Positions 18,479 through 28,120 of a stretch of 64,000 bases of DNA are shown one piece after another. Numbering within the stretch: the stretch's first letter is position 1; each line of letters opens with the position of its first letter. Source of the DNA: Rossellomorea aquimaris (GTDB lineage Bacteria > Bacillota > Bacilli > Bacillales > Bacillaceae_B); the NCBI RefSeq assembly GCF_020171925.1, contig NZ_JAIVAR010000003.1, positions 557,227-621,226 on the forward strand. Direction: 5' to 3'. The notes beneath the pieces were generated by a model. The model had not been told where the DNA came from, searched no databases, and saw nothing but the letters and a program-made list of their open reading frames with translations. The position numbers and the translations under genes were made by a program.

Positions 18479-18732
18479 AAACACCGCTGTTGATTTCCAG
18501 GCAAGACTTCGCTTTCCGCGGGTAGCCCGTAAGCCTCCGGGGTCTCATATGTCTAGCTGCAGGGCTTAGAGGCAGATATAATAAGCCAAACCGACCAAGA
18601 AGGCAAAGTACGCCTTCGTGGCCCATTTGTCTTATGCCACACGCCTCTCTTCAAAGCCCTTCCGCTTTTCTTATAAGCTACTCTCCCCGCAGGAGTCTTC
18701 GTCCCGCACTCCAATCAACCGCTAGAACCTGA
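18479..18732. repeat. Dispersed 250-bp imperfect inverted repeat, copy 1
   Basis: Begins CACCGCTGTTGATTTCC and ends ACTCCAATCAACCGCT, so the outer ends form an imperfect inverted repeat. The middle (TAGCTGCAGGGCTTAGAGGC onward) contains a second nested foldback (GCCTTCGTGGC, CTTATGCCAC). It is closely related to 60729-60945. Similar elements are common in intergenic DNA of Bacillus genomes in my recollection. It contains no gene. Confidence 0.85.
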
Positions 18733-18862
18733 TTAGAATCAACATTATTCTTTAACCAATCTGAACTGAAAGAGCCAGCATATCAACGTACCGGACTATA
18801 AACAGCTCGCATCTACTGTGTGTAGGAAGGGGTAAGAAAGTGGTTTCCCCTTATCCAAAACG

Positions 18863-20071
18863 TTACCTGAAATCCAGCTCAGTCACCACAGGATCCTCTC
18901 CAGATCCATCGATTTCAAATGTCATTGTATGAGGCGCATCCCCATATGGATTCTCCACGGTTACCTTCCACTTCTCTTCACCCATTTCATTGACCCCGAC
19001 CATTGGCGTTTCCTTCAATGCTTTCATGTATTCTTGTTGTGATACGGGTTTCTCTTTCCCATCGACTAGAAGGAAATACTCCCCATCCGCTTCCCGACTG
19101 ATCCTGTCTCCCAGATGTTCCGTGAGCCACTGGTCGATTTCAGGGGAACTCTTCCTTGCTATTTCCAAAGCGGTCCCCGAATGCAATTCCAGCTTCCTTT
19201 CCATCACGTCAAAGAGAAAGTGTTCAAACGGACCACACTCGAAGATCGTCCCATGTTCATCGATGGTCCCTTCCGTACCGCAAACATCGAGGGTGATCGC
19301 GTTGACTGGAAGTTCGCTGTTTTTGAGCTCCTTTTTCCCTGCCGTGTCGATGCGGAAGTTCTTCTGGTCCCGAACGTCATAACCCATACGCTGACCGTCC
19401 GAATTTAATTCGTAGTAGTTCATGCTACCATCATCCAGCATCGATTTGTTTATCAGATCAAATTGTGTAAGGGCAAAAGCGGCTTCAGTATAAGAGTTCT
19501 GCCCCCACTGTTCCGCATCTGTCTTCCTCCTCCTTACTTTCAGGGATTCACCGTCCGCCGAAAGCCGGATGGTATAATGGACTACTTCAGGATACGATTC
19601 GTCGACCAGCGATAAATCCAGACGCTCATACTCCCCCTCTTTACTAATGACCATTCTGAAATCAGTGAGCTTTATGCCATATTCGTTCTCCACGTCCAGT
19701 TCCTTCTTGATCTTTTCCCATTCCTCAAGAAGACTTCCTTCATAAAAGTTGGTGTGCTCGAGCGTCACCTTCCTTGGCCATTCATCCCATTCCCTGACCG
19801 CAAATGACAGAATCACCGATAACAGGAATACTGCAAACCCTGCATATGCGGCCCGCTTTTTACTCCAGGCATTTACCCCTATGGTACGGAAAAAGAGCAG
19901 GAACACCACAAACCCAATCGGGATCTGGATCCCGTTCACAGTCAGCATGGCAGCGCCAAGGACGGTATACCCCACCAATTTCAGTACGAGATACGGTTCT
20001 TCTTTATCAGATTTCCGGTACAAAACAATCAAGACTGCAATGGAAACCATCAGCAGCATCAATCCGATCAT
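18863..20071 (-). CDS. Membrane-anchored protein of unknown function
   Basis: 402 residues from ATG 20071 (AAGGGGG 8 nt upstream; the frame extends eight codons further without a site). Four hydrophobic segments occupy about 1-100 (including MIGLMLLMVSIAVLIVLYR and AAYAGFAVFLLSVILSFAV). A long soluble region of roughly 300 residues follows, rich in charged and beta-type sequence and presumably outside the membrane. I do not recognise a domain. It is the second gene of a two-gene unit with the DUF4129-like protein, 43 bp downstream of it, so they probably act together. Confidence 0.7.
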   Translation of the reverse strand: MIGLMLLMVSIAVLIVLYRKSDKEEPYLVLKLVGYTVLGAAMLTVNGIQIPIGFVVFLLFFRTIGVNAWSKKRAAYAGFAVFLLSVILSFAVREWDEWPRKVTLEHTNFYEGSLLEEWEKIKKELDVENEYGIKLTDFRMVISKEGEYERLDLSLVDESYPEVVHYTIRLSADGESLKVRRRKTDAEQWGQNSYTEAAFALTQFDLINKSMLDDGSMNYYELNSDGQRMGYDVRDQKNFRIDTAGKKELKNSELPVNAITLDVCGTEGTIDEHGTIFECGPFEHFLFDVMERKLELHSGTALEIARKSSPEIDQWLTEHLGDRISREADGEYFLLVDGKEKPVSQQEYMKALKETPMVGVNEMGEEKWKVTVENPYGDAPHTMTFEIDGSGEDPVVTELDFR

Positions 20072-20114
20072 GTGCAGTTCCCCCTTTTTGAACATCCTTT
20101 CTAGGTGCAGTTAG

Positions 20115-20813
20115 TCACCACCCTTTTTCTGCTAAGGTTTCTTTCACTAGGCGCAGTTCATCCTCAGAGGACTCTTTCCCTCCATAACGCACCCTTTCAT
20201 AAATCGATACAATCCCCCATGGTCCTTCAATCCGTTGGAACCATTCATGAACAGTCTCATGAGGTCTTTTTCTCTGATGGAAAGGCAGCCCCTTTTCCCA
20301 TTTCTTGAACAATTCCCTGATTTGATGGATCTCTCCTGAAGATACGGCCTCATCATCTTCATCCGTTGGCGAAGCTGCTTCCTGAATCCGCTCCTCTTTT
20401 TTGAGAGCATAGCTGTCTATGAATCTACGCTTCCGCTTCTTTCTGCTCCTATAAAACTTGAACAGTAAGATGGCTAGTAAAAGAAGGATGTACGGAAGCG
20501 GAGTCTTTGCGGACCTTTTCAACATTTCCAGGAAACTTGGATGATCCCTTACGATTTCCTTCCCCCACTTGACTACGATGAACCTTTGTCCTTCCGGATC
20601 TTCCGGGGGTTTCTCGTCCAACTCTCTCCACCTTGAAAAACTAGTGTCGGTCTCTAACGGTTTTGTAAGATCACCAAACTTCTCTCCCTCTTGTTCATCT
20701 TTGTAAAAAGATTTCACTCCGTCCGTTGCCAGCATTGATAAACGCGCCACGGCAAGTCCCACGGCCGAAATCAGCAATAAAAAGACAAAACCAAAGATAA
20801 GCTTATTCCTCAC
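20115..20813 (-). CDS. Bitopic membrane protein with a DUF4129-like C-terminal domain
   Basis: About 232 residues. One membrane helix at the N-terminus (LIFGFVFLLLISAVGLAVA) and a second at about 108-125 (LPYILLLLAILLFKFY) enclose an extracytoplasmic loop. The cytosolic C-terminus contains HETVHEWFQRIEGPWGIVSI and YERVRYGG, the pattern of DUF4129 domains often found next to transglutaminase-like proteins. The frame opens at ATG 20831 without a ribosome site, whereas GGAGG lies before GTG 20813, which I prefer. No transglutaminase gene is adjacent. The function is unknown. Confidence 0.7.
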   Translation of the reverse strand: MRNKLIFGFVFLLLISAVGLAVARLSMLATDGVKSFYKDEQEGEKFGDLTKPLETDTSFSRWRELDEKPPEDPEGQRFIVVKWGKEIVRDHPSFLEMLKRSAKTPLPYILLLLAILLFKFYRSRKKRKRRFIDSYALKKEERIQEAASPTDEDDEAVSSGEIHQIRELFKKWEKGLPFHQRKRPHETVHEWFQRIEGPWGIVSIYERVRYGGKESSEDELRLVKETLAEKGW

Positions 20814-20936
20814 GCACCCATCATCCTCCATTCGAAAAAGGAAAATTTTTCATAGTTCCATTATAACAGTGTATGAAGGGTACAGGTGGGTTGATTGAAA
20901 AATTCCTCACGATACCAGCATGTCTTCAGTTTCCAT

Positions 20937-20970
20937 AAAAAAGACACCTCCCATCTCTGGAAAGTGTCTT
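20937..20970 (-). terminator. Terminator of the arg operon (after argF)
   Basis: Stem AAGACAC/GTGTCTT (20941-20947 and 20964-20970), followed by TTTTTT on the minus strand, 14 nt after the argF stop. Confidence 0.75.
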
Positions 20971-20983
20971 AAACATCATTGTT

Positions 20984-21949
20984 TTATCCACCAAGCACTG
21001 ACAATAAAATTGCCTTCTGCACATGAAGTCGATTCTCTGCCTGCTGGAACACGGCGGATTTCAAGCCGTCGATGACCTCTGCCGTCACCTCTTCCCCGCG
21101 GTGGGCAGGAAGGCAGTGCAGGAAGTTCACTTCGTCCGCGGCATGTGACAATAACGCATCGTTGACCTGATAAGGGGCGAAAACACCAAGGCGCTCTACT
21201 GTCTCCTCTTCCTGCCCCATGCTTGCCCACACATCCGTGTAGACGATATCCGCTCCCGCTACCGCTTCCACCGGATCATGGACAACCGTGAATGTTCCGC
21301 CGCTACCTTCGGCCAGTTGGACCGTAGCCTGAACGATTTCCTCGTCGGGTTCATATCCTTTTGGACAGGAAACGACGACATCCATCCCAAGCTTTGCACA
21401 CAGAATCATGAAGGAGTGCGCGACATTATTGCCATCCCCTACATAAACGACCTTCAATCCCGAGAGCTTTCCCTTTAGCTCAAGGATCGTCAATACGTCT
21501 GCAAGTGCCTGACAAGGGTGGTACATGTCACACAGTCCGTTGATGACCGGCACACTTGCATGTTCGGCGAGCTGCGCCACTTTTTCATGCTCGAACGTAC
21601 GGATCATGATGGCATCGACATAAGAGGATAGCACCTTGGCTGTATCCGCAATCGATTCGCCCCTTCCGAGCTGGATGTCACGGGAGTTCAGATAAATCGC
21701 ATGCCCGCCCATCTGAAGCATGCCCGCTTCAAAGGAGACACGGGTCCTTGTTGATGACTTTTCGAAGATCATCCCTAGCGTCTTTCCTTCGAGTTTCTTG
21801 GAAACCGGGTTCTTCTTCAGATGTTCACTAAGCGAAAGAAGTTCATGCACCTCTTCCGTTGTATAATCCAGCCAAGTCAGTAGGTCCCTCCCCTTCAGGG
21901 AAATCTTCTTGAATGGTGACAGGACAGCATTTGATTTCGTCATCATCAT
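20984..21949 (-). CDS. argF: Ornithine carbamoyltransferase
   Basis: Makes citrulline from ornithine and carbamoyl phosphate in arginine biosynthesis. The carbamoyl-phosphate site SSTRTR (65-70), HPCQ (144-147) and the ornithine-site HCLPAHRG near 280 are intact. The length (321 aa) is normal. Its start region ATGATGATG overlaps the carB stop by 4 nt, with AAGGAG upstream. As the last gene of argCJBD-carAB-argF it uses the product of the preceding carAB. Confidence 0.97.
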   Translation of the reverse strand: MMMTKSNAVLSPFKKISLKGRDLLTWLDYTTEEVHELLSLSEHLKKNPVSKKLEGKTLGMIFEKSSTRTRVSFEAGMLQMGGHAIYLNSRDIQLGRGESIADTAKVLSSYVDAIMIRTFEHEKVAQLAEHASVPVINGLCDMYHPCQALADVLTILELKGKLSGLKVVYVGDGNNVAHSFMILCAKLGMDVVVSCPKGYEPDEEIVQATVQLAEGSGGTFTVVHDPVEAVAGADIVYTDVWASMGQEEETVERLGVFAPYQVNDALLSHAADEVNFLHCLPAHRGEEVTAEVIDGLKSAVFQQAENRLHVQKAILLSVLGG

Positions 21950-24900
21950 TTCACTCCTTGCATCGTTTTGGTTTTTGCCAGTGGAATCGGTTCGATATCG
22001 GTAACTTTCATGCTTCTGATAAAAGCCAGAAGTGTTTCTCTTTCCGTGATGACGGTCACGCCCGCTTCCAACGCCTGAATACGTTTCTTCTTCATTTCCT
22101 CATTATCCACATTGTTAAAATAAAGAGCGGCTTGCGTTGAATCCACCCACTCATCGAAACCGGTGCCTTGTGACGCTTGTTGGCCCTTCAGCCCATCAAG
22201 GTTTCCCTCCATGAACATCGTGCCTCCTGATGCGATGTGGTCATGCAAAGGCTCAAATACTTTATGCATCGCCTCCTCCACCGTCCGTCCAAGGCACATC
22301 CCTTCTCCAGTCGACTTCATATTCGCACCAAGCGTCTGATCAAGCTCTGTAAGGGCGTGGGACGAGAATACCGGGTATTTCACCGCGACAACCTCCAGCT
22401 CGCTACCAAGTGGTGCACGGAACGAACTCACCTTCAGGTTCCCGTCACATAAAAGGTCCGTCGCCATATCAATCAACGAGAAGCCGATGACCTTGCTGAT
22501 GATCGGGACGGTGCGGCTTGCACGCGGATTGATTTCCAACATATATACGTCGTCCCCCTGCAGCAGGAACTGAATATTCATGATTCCTTTATAGTCCAGG
22601 GCGGCCACCACTTTACCCGCATAAGCTTCAATCTTTTCCTTGACCTCTTTTGATAGAGTTGGGGAAGGGAAAACGGACATGCTGTCACCCGAATGGACAC
22701 CCGCGCGCTCGACATGCTCCATGATTCCCGGGATATAGGCGGTTTCCCCGTCCGCGACCAAATCGATCTCGGCTTCCATGCCAATCTTGAATTCATCGAC
22801 CAGGACTGGAAAATAGTCTTCGTCTGCTTCCTGCAGCCATTTATGAAGTTCAGGAGGGGAATCTAGCTTCACCATCCCTTTTCCGCCGATGACATAAGAC
22901 GGTCGGCATAGAATCGGGAATTCGAGGTCGAGAGCGGCATGAAGGGCTTCGGTTTTACTATGGCAGATATCCCCTTTGACCCGCGGGATCTCGAGTGTAT
23001 CCAGCAATTGATAGAAGCGGTCACGGTCTTCGACGCTATCGATGATATCCGAGGTGATGCCCATCAGATGGACCCCTCTTTTTTCCAAAAGCGGGGCAAG
23101 ATTCAAGGCGGTTTGCCCCCCGAATTGAACGAGGACGGTATCAATGCCTTCATGCTCGATGATTGCTATGACACTTTCCTCCGTGATCGGCTCGAAATAC
23201 AAGCGATCGGCCGTTTCATAGTCCGTGCTGACCGTTTCTGGATTGTTGTTGACGATGATCGTTTTGTATCCGTGTTCCTGAAGTCGTTGATTGGCCTTGA
23301 CGGCACTATAGTCGAACTCCACCCCCTGACCGATCCTGATCGGTCCCGAACCGATGATGAGTGCCTTCTTTCCGCCGGCCAATGGCTCGATTTCATTTTC
23401 ACCATAGTAGGTGGAGTAAGCATAATTGGTGATCGCCTCGAATTCGCCGGCGCATGTGTCGACCATTTTGAAGCTCGGCTTGATGCCTTGCTCATGCTTC
23501 ATTGCTATGACCTCGCTTAGTTCAACACCAGAAAGTTTCGCAATTTCATGGTCTTCAAATCGATATTTCTTGGCCAGCACCAGTCGTTCAGCATCCAATG
23601 GGTCAAGCTGTAGCTTCTTCTCCATCCCAACAAGGTTTTCAAGGACCGACAGAAACAGATGGTCGATCCCGGTTGCGGCATGAAGCTCTTCGGTGCTATG
23701 CCCACGTCTCATCAACTCCACAAGCTGAAAGAAGCGTACGTCGGTCGGTTTTTCGATTGCCTCAAGGAGCCCTTCATCCGGCAATGACACGAGCCCCTCC
23801 TTAAGGGAAAGACCTTCCAAACCGATATCAAGGGATTGGACCGCTTTATGAAAAGCAGCTTCCATCGTACGTTCGATCGCCATCACTTCCCCGGTCGCTT
23901 TCATCTTTGTCCCAAGGAGGCGGTTTCCTTCCGGGAACTTATCGAACGGCCAGCGCGGGAACTTCACGACCACATAATCAAGGGCTGGTTCAAAGCTTGC
24001 GTAGGTCGTCCTCGTCAACGGATTGATGAGCTCATTCAACGTGAAGCCGACGGCAAGCTTGACGGCGATCTTTGCAATCGGGTATCCTGTCGCCTTCGAA
24101 GCAAGTGCCGATGAACGGCTGACACGCGGATTGACTTCAATGACGTAGTATTGATTGCTGCTAGGGTCTAAAGCAAACTGTATATTGCACCCTCCCACGA
24201 CCTCGAGCGCATTGATGATATCGAACGCCGCGGTCCGGAGCATATGGAACTCCTGATCCCTCAATGTCTGCGAAGGTGCGACGACGATGGAGTCACCTGT
24301 ATGGACACCGACTGGATCGAAGTTTTCCATGTTGCACACCGATATACAATTTCCTTTCGAATCTCTCATCACTTCATACTCGATTTCCTTGAAGCCGGCA
24401 ATGCTCTTCTCCACAAGGATCTGATTGATCGGGCTTGCTTTCAGTCCTGTTTGGACAAGCTTGACGTACTCTTCTTTTGTTGAGGCGATCCCTCCGCCAC
24501 GGCCCCCCAATGTATAGGCGGGGCGCACGATGATCGGAAGCGAGATCCTTTCAGCGAATCGCAGTGCACCTGCCACATCCTCCACAATCTCACTTTCTGC
24601 GACCGGATGCCCGAGCTCGTTCATCAGCGAGCGGAATTTCTCACGGTCCTCCCCCTTCTGGATCGACTCCACCGACGTACCGAGCAGCTTCACTCCGAAT
24701 TGATCGAGCACCCCTTTTTCATGCAGTTCCACGGCCAGATTAAGGGCCGTCTGTCCACCAAGATTCGCAACCAGTCCATCTGGCTTCTCCTTTTCAATGG
24801 TGCTTGTGACGGTTTTGACGGTAAGCGGCTCACAGTAGACTTTGTCGGCATTTTCGGTGTCGGTCATGATGGTCGCCGGATTATGGTTCACAAGTACGAC

Positions 24901-25029
24901 TTCGTATCCTTCTTCCTTAAGGGCAAGACAGCCTTGCGTACCTGAGTAATCAAATTCTGCTGCCTGCCCGATAATGATCGGACCCGACCCGATGACTAGG
25001 ATTTTCTGTATACTAGAATCTTTAGGCAT
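21946..25029 (-). CDS. carB: Carbamoyl-phosphate synthase large subunit, arginine-type
   Basis: Makes carbamoyl phosphate from bicarbonate, ammonia and two ATP. It has two homologous ATP-grasp halves, each opening with IGSGPI (IGSGPIIIGQAAEFDYSGTQ near residue 12, and ALIIGSGPIRIGQGVEFDYS near 555). It also has the carboxy-phosphate and carbamate ATP-grasp motifs and a short C-terminal MGS-like allosteric region. At 1027 aa from ATG 25029 it is nearer the arginine-specific CarB than the longer pyrimidine PyrAB, which agrees with its operon. The longer upstream extension of the frame overlaps carA and has no ribosome site. Confidence 0.97.
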   Translation of the reverse strand: MPKDSSIQKILVIGSGPIIIGQAAEFDYSGTQGCLALKEEGYEVVLVNHNPATIMTDTENADKVYCEPLTVKTVTSTIEKEKPDGLVANLGGQTALNLAVELHEKGVLDQFGVKLLGTSVESIQKGEDREKFRSLMNELGHPVAESEIVEDVAGALRFAERISLPIIVRPAYTLGGRGGGIASTKEEYVKLVQTGLKASPINQILVEKSIAGFKEIEYEVMRDSKGNCISVCNMENFDPVGVHTGDSIVVAPSQTLRDQEFHMLRTAAFDIINALEVVGGCNIQFALDPSSNQYYVIEVNPRVSRSSALASKATGYPIAKIAVKLAVGFTLNELINPLTRTTYASFEPALDYVVVKFPRWPFDKFPEGNRLLGTKMKATGEVMAIERTMEAAFHKAVQSLDIGLEGLSLKEGLVSLPDEGLLEAIEKPTDVRFFQLVELMRRGHSTEELHAATGIDHLFLSVLENLVGMEKKLQLDPLDAERLVLAKKYRFEDHEIAKLSGVELSEVIAMKHEQGIKPSFKMVDTCAGEFEAITNYAYSTYYGENEIEPLAGGKKALIIGSGPIRIGQGVEFDYSAVKANQRLQEHGYKTIIVNNNPETVSTDYETADRLYFEPITEESVIAIIEHEGIDTVLVQFGGQTALNLAPLLEKRGVHLMGITSDIIDSVEDRDRFYQLLDTLEIPRVKGDICHSKTEALHAALDLEFPILCRPSYVIGGKGMVKLDSPPELHKWLQEADEDYFPVLVDEFKIGMEAEIDLVADGETAYIPGIMEHVERAGVHSGDSMSVFPSPTLSKEVKEKIEAYAGKVVAALDYKGIMNIQFLLQGDDVYMLEINPRASRTVPIISKVIGFSLIDMATDLLCDGNLKVSSFRAPLGSELEVVAVKYPVFSSHALTELDQTLGANMKSTGEGMCLGRTVEEAMHKVFEPLHDHIASGGTMFMEGNLDGLKGQQASQGTGFDEWVDSTQAALYFNNVDNEEMKKKRIQALEAGVTVITERETLLAFIRSMKVTDIEPIPLAKTKTMQGVK

Positions 25030-26086
25030 AAATCTTCTCTCTCCCTGGTTGTTTGATGGATTGATAGAATTCTTCAAAGATGTACGATGCATCTTCGGGA
25101 CCCGGTCGCGCTTCCGGATGGAATTGTACCGATAGGATCGGTTTCGTCTCATGCTGCAGCCCTTCGACAGAGCCGTCGTTCACGTTGTAGAAGCGGGGCT
25201 TCAAGTCCGTTCCCTGCAAGCTATCATCTTCTACGACATAGTTATGATTTTGAGAGGTCAGGTACACTCCACCCGTTCCATGGTCGATGACCGGATGATT
25301 CGCTCCACGGTGACCGAAGAGGAGTTTACGCGTATCCCCTCCGAGAGCAAGCGCAATCAGTTGATGTCCAAGACAGATTCCGAGAGTCGGCAGGTTCAGG
25401 ATGTGCTCCTTCAGGATCGGCAGTATGTGGGCCATTTCCTTCGGGTCTCCAGGACCGTTTGAAATCACCATCGCATCGGCATTCAGTGATGGAAGCTCGC
25501 CGAGGCGGTCAAATGGGACAACCGTTACGGTGCAATCCATTTTCACAAGGCTTGTGAGGATCGATTTCTTCACTCCGAAATCAAGGAGTGCCACGTGGGT
25601 CTTGCCTGTTCCATAGCTGACCAATTCTTCAGATGCCACTTTTTTGATCTGTCCACCCGGCTTGTGTGATTGCGGGATTACCTGTGTCCCGTTCATGCAG
25701 GCATTCTGGCTTCCGAGTTCCCTGATCGTCTTCACCACCTGACGGGTGTCCACCCCCGTCATGTAAGGAATCTCCCATTTTGTCAGATATTCTTGAAGCG
25801 AGGACGTCGCTTGATAGTGGGAATAAACATCGGGACAGTGAAGCATGACCACTCCCTTCACCTGCGGCACGCCACTTTCCGAATCATTCTCATTGATCCC
25901 GTATTGGCCGATTAACGGATAGGTGAAAACGACAATTTGATCTTTATAGGAAGGATCAGTGAGAACCTCCTGATAACCCGTCATTCCTGTAAAAAAAACA
26001 ATCTCTCCGATCACGGGCTCTTCGCTGTATCGGAATAATTCCCCTTCGAAATTCATTCCGTTTTCTAAACTCAAGTAACCGTTCAT
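25022..26086 (-). CDS. carA: Carbamoyl-phosphate synthase small subunit, arginine-type
   Basis: Glutaminase subunit that supplies ammonia to CarB. An N-terminal CPSase small-subunit domain (MNGYLSLENGMNFEGELF, FTGMTGYQEVLTDPSY) is followed by a class I glutamine amidotransferase domain with the catalytic cysteine in LGICLGHQ and the His-Glu pair in QFHPEARPGPED. ATG 26086 (354 aa) has GAGGAGGGG upstream. The frame extends 38 codons further without support. It overlaps carB by 8 nt, so the two are translationally coupled. Confidence 0.96.
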   Translation of the reverse strand: MNGYLSLENGMNFEGELFRYSEEPVIGEIVFFTGMTGYQEVLTDPSYKDQIVVFTYPLIGQYGINENDSESGVPQVKGVVMLHCPDVYSHYQATSSLQEYLTKWEIPYMTGVDTRQVVKTIRELGSQNACMNGTQVIPQSHKPGGQIKKVASEELVSYGTGKTHVALLDFGVKKSILTSLVKMDCTVTVVPFDRLGELPSLNADAMVISNGPGDPKEMAHILPILKEHILNLPTLGICLGHQLIALALGGDTRKLLFGHRGANHPVIDHGTGGVYLTSQNHNYVVEDDSLQGTDLKPRFYNVNDGSVEGLQHETKPILSVQFHPEARPGPEDASYIFEEFYQSIKQPGREKIYA

Positions 26087-26156
26087 GACTAACCCCTCCT
26101 CTGGTTGAATTTTTATAAGTTTAATTTTATTTTTATTCATGTAAGTGTAAAAAAAA

Positions 26157-27317
26157 TCAGTACGCTGTCCCCGCCGTTTGTGATTGCAGGACCCCTTCAA
26201 TGATGGAAACTGCTTCCTGAAGCTCTTCCCCTGTAACAGTCAAAGGCGGTAGAAGGCGAATGACATCGGGCCCAGCTGGTAACGTCAAGAGCCCGCTCCC
26301 TCTCAGACTTTCAATACATTCCTTCGCTTCGCACTCCAGCTCGATCCCGATCATGAAGCCTGTTCCCTTTACTACTTTGACGATCGGCAGGGGCTCCACT
26401 TTTTCTTTCAAAAGCTGGATGAAGGCGGCTGATTTGCTTGCCACTTCATTCAAGAATGATTCATCGAAAATGGCATCGAGTGTTGCCTTCACTGCTGCCA
26501 TCGCCAGGGGATTCCCTCCGAACGTGGATCCGTGGGTACCAGGCGAGAAGCTCTGAATGAGGTCCTTCCCTCCCATCATTGCCCCGACCGGGAACCCACT
26601 TCCGAGGCCTTTGGCTGACGTGACGATATCCGGTTTCAGGTCGTAATGCTGAAAGGCAAACGGCTTCCCCGTCCTGCCGATCCCGGTTTGCACTTCATCT
26701 ATGATCAACAGGGCATCAAGTTCCTTGCACTTCTTCTCGATTTCCTTCAGAAAGGCTTCCGTCCCGATATTCACACCGCCTTCTCCCTGGATCACCTCTA
26801 CCATGATCCCGGCAATATCATCTCCCTGCAATTCACTAAGAGCTTCGACATCATTAAAAGGCAGATATTCAAACTGGGGTGCCAGCGGACCGAAACCACT
26901 GTGGATCTTCTCCTGACCCGTTGCGCTCATCGTTGCAAACGTGCGTCCATGGAAAGATTGCTTGAACGTTATGATTTTGGTTTTACCACTATGCTTCTTG
27001 GCAAGCTTTATTGCGGCTTCATTCGCCTCCGCTCCGCTATTACAGAAGAAAACGGCGTCCAATCCGCTCATGTCAGCTAGCAAAGCAGCTGCTTCTTCCT
27101 GTTGAGGGATCTTAAAGAGATTCGACACATGCCAGATTTGATCCATCTGATCCGCGATGGCCTGCTTGACGACCGCCGGGGAATGACCGAGGTTGCAAAC
27201 GGCAATCCCTGCAATGAAATCAAGATAGGTGTTTCCTTCAGCATCCGTCACTTTGGTCCCTTCGCCCTTAACAAGTTCGATATCCAATCGATTATACGTG
27301 GGGAATAGATAACTCAT
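26157..27317 (-). CDS. argD: Acetylornithine aminotransferase
   Basis: PLP-dependent class III aminotransferase that converts N-acetylglutamate semialdehyde to N-acetylornithine. The cofactor lysine lies in TSAKGLGSGFPVGAM. IIDEVQTGIGRTGKPFAFQ carries the Asp that contacts the pyridine ring, and CNSGAEANEAAIK binds the phosphate. The length (386 aa) is usual. Its ATG overlaps the argB stop (ATGA). A 70-bp gap follows before carA. Confidence 0.96.
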   Translation of the reverse strand: MSYLFPTYNRLDIELVKGEGTKVTDAEGNTYLDFIAGIAVCNLGHSPAVVKQAIADQMDQIWHVSNLFKIPQQEEAAALLADMSGLDAVFFCNSGAEANEAAIKLAKKHSGKTKIITFKQSFHGRTFATMSATGQEKIHSGFGPLAPQFEYLPFNDVEALSELQGDDIAGIMVEVIQGEGGVNIGTEAFLKEIEKKCKELDALLIIDEVQTGIGRTGKPFAFQHYDLKPDIVTSAKGLGSGFPVGAMMGGKDLIQSFSPGTHGSTFGGNPLAMAAVKATLDAIFDESFLNEVASKSAAFIQLLKEKVEPLPIVKVVKGTGFMIGIELECEAKECIESLRGSGLLTLPAGPDVIRLLPPLTVTGEELQEAVSIIEGVLQSQTAGTAY

Positions 27318-28120
27318 GTTGTTGCCACCTCTCCTTTATTCGTCATTTTCGTCCCGATGAACTTCCCGTCTTGGAAGATCTCCTGCTGTCCCCCGACGAT
27401 CATCACTTCTTTCATGCCCGCAGCCAACACGGAAAGAGCAGATTTGACCTTCGGGATCATCCCCCCGCTTATCACACCTGAATCGATCCAGTCCCCGATC
27501 TGTTCCGTATCGGTTTCCTGAACCACTTTTCCTTCATGTAAAATGCCTGGAACATCGGTCACGTAAAGAAGTTTTTCTGCCTTCATTTCCCTCGCGATCG
27601 CCGCAGCAGCGAGATCTGCGTTGACATTTACTCTGTCGCCTTCAGCCGTACACGAAAGCGGAGCGATGACAGGCAGGTAGCCACTTGAAATCAGCCCGAT
27701 GAGAAACGGAGTGTTCACTTCATTGATTTCCCCGACAAGCCCGAGATTTTTCTCATCGATCAAGGATGCTTTCAACAAGCCTGCATCATAACCGCACAAC
27801 CCGACTGCTTTCACCCCGTGATGATTCAGCTGATTCGTCAGATAACTATTCACTTTCCCTTTCAGGATCATTTCCGCTACCTCGAGGACGGGCATGGTCG
27901 TCTTCCGCTGTCCATCGATGAACACTGTTTCGATATCCAGCCTCTTGAGCGTGTTCGTCATTTCAGGCCCCCCGCCGTGAACGACGATCACTTCATATTT
28001 CTCCTTCATGCTGACCAAACTACTCAGGAACTCCTCTGACAACCGATATACGATACTCCCTCCGAGCTTGATGACAAGCACATCACGTTCGGTAGCTGGC
28101 ATTGATTTTGACATAATCAT
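27314..28120 (-). CDS. argB: Acetylglutamate kinase
   Basis: Amino-acid kinase that phosphorylates N-acetylglutamate. VIKLGGSIVY and VVHGGGPEMTNTL mark the nucleotide and substrate sites, and VNVNADLAAAAIAREM and GGMIPKVKSAL are characteristic of the family. The start is uncertain: ATG 28120 (268 aa) has GGGGGTG about 11 nt upstream and overlaps argJ by 38 nt; a shorter start within the overlap is possible. It is cotranscribed with argJ and argD. Confidence 0.95.
   Translation of the reverse strand: MIMSKSMPATERDVLVIKLGGSIVYRLSEEFLSSLVSMKEKYEVIVVHGGGPEMTNTLKRLDIETVFIDGQRKTTMPVLEVAEMILKGKVNSYLTNQLNHHGVKAVGLCGYDAGLLKASLIDEKNLGLVGEINEVNTPFLIGLISSGYLPVIAPLSCTAEGDRVNVNADLAAAAIAREMKAEKLLYVTDVPGILHEGKVVQETDTEQIGDWIDSGVISGGMIPKVKSALSVLAAGMKEVMIVGGQQEIFQDGKFIGTKMTNKGEVATT

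Noticed and set aside
22939..23520. 193-codon plus-strand frame opposite carB
   Set aside because: A shadow frame of a conserved gene with typical antisense codon bias; no start signal.
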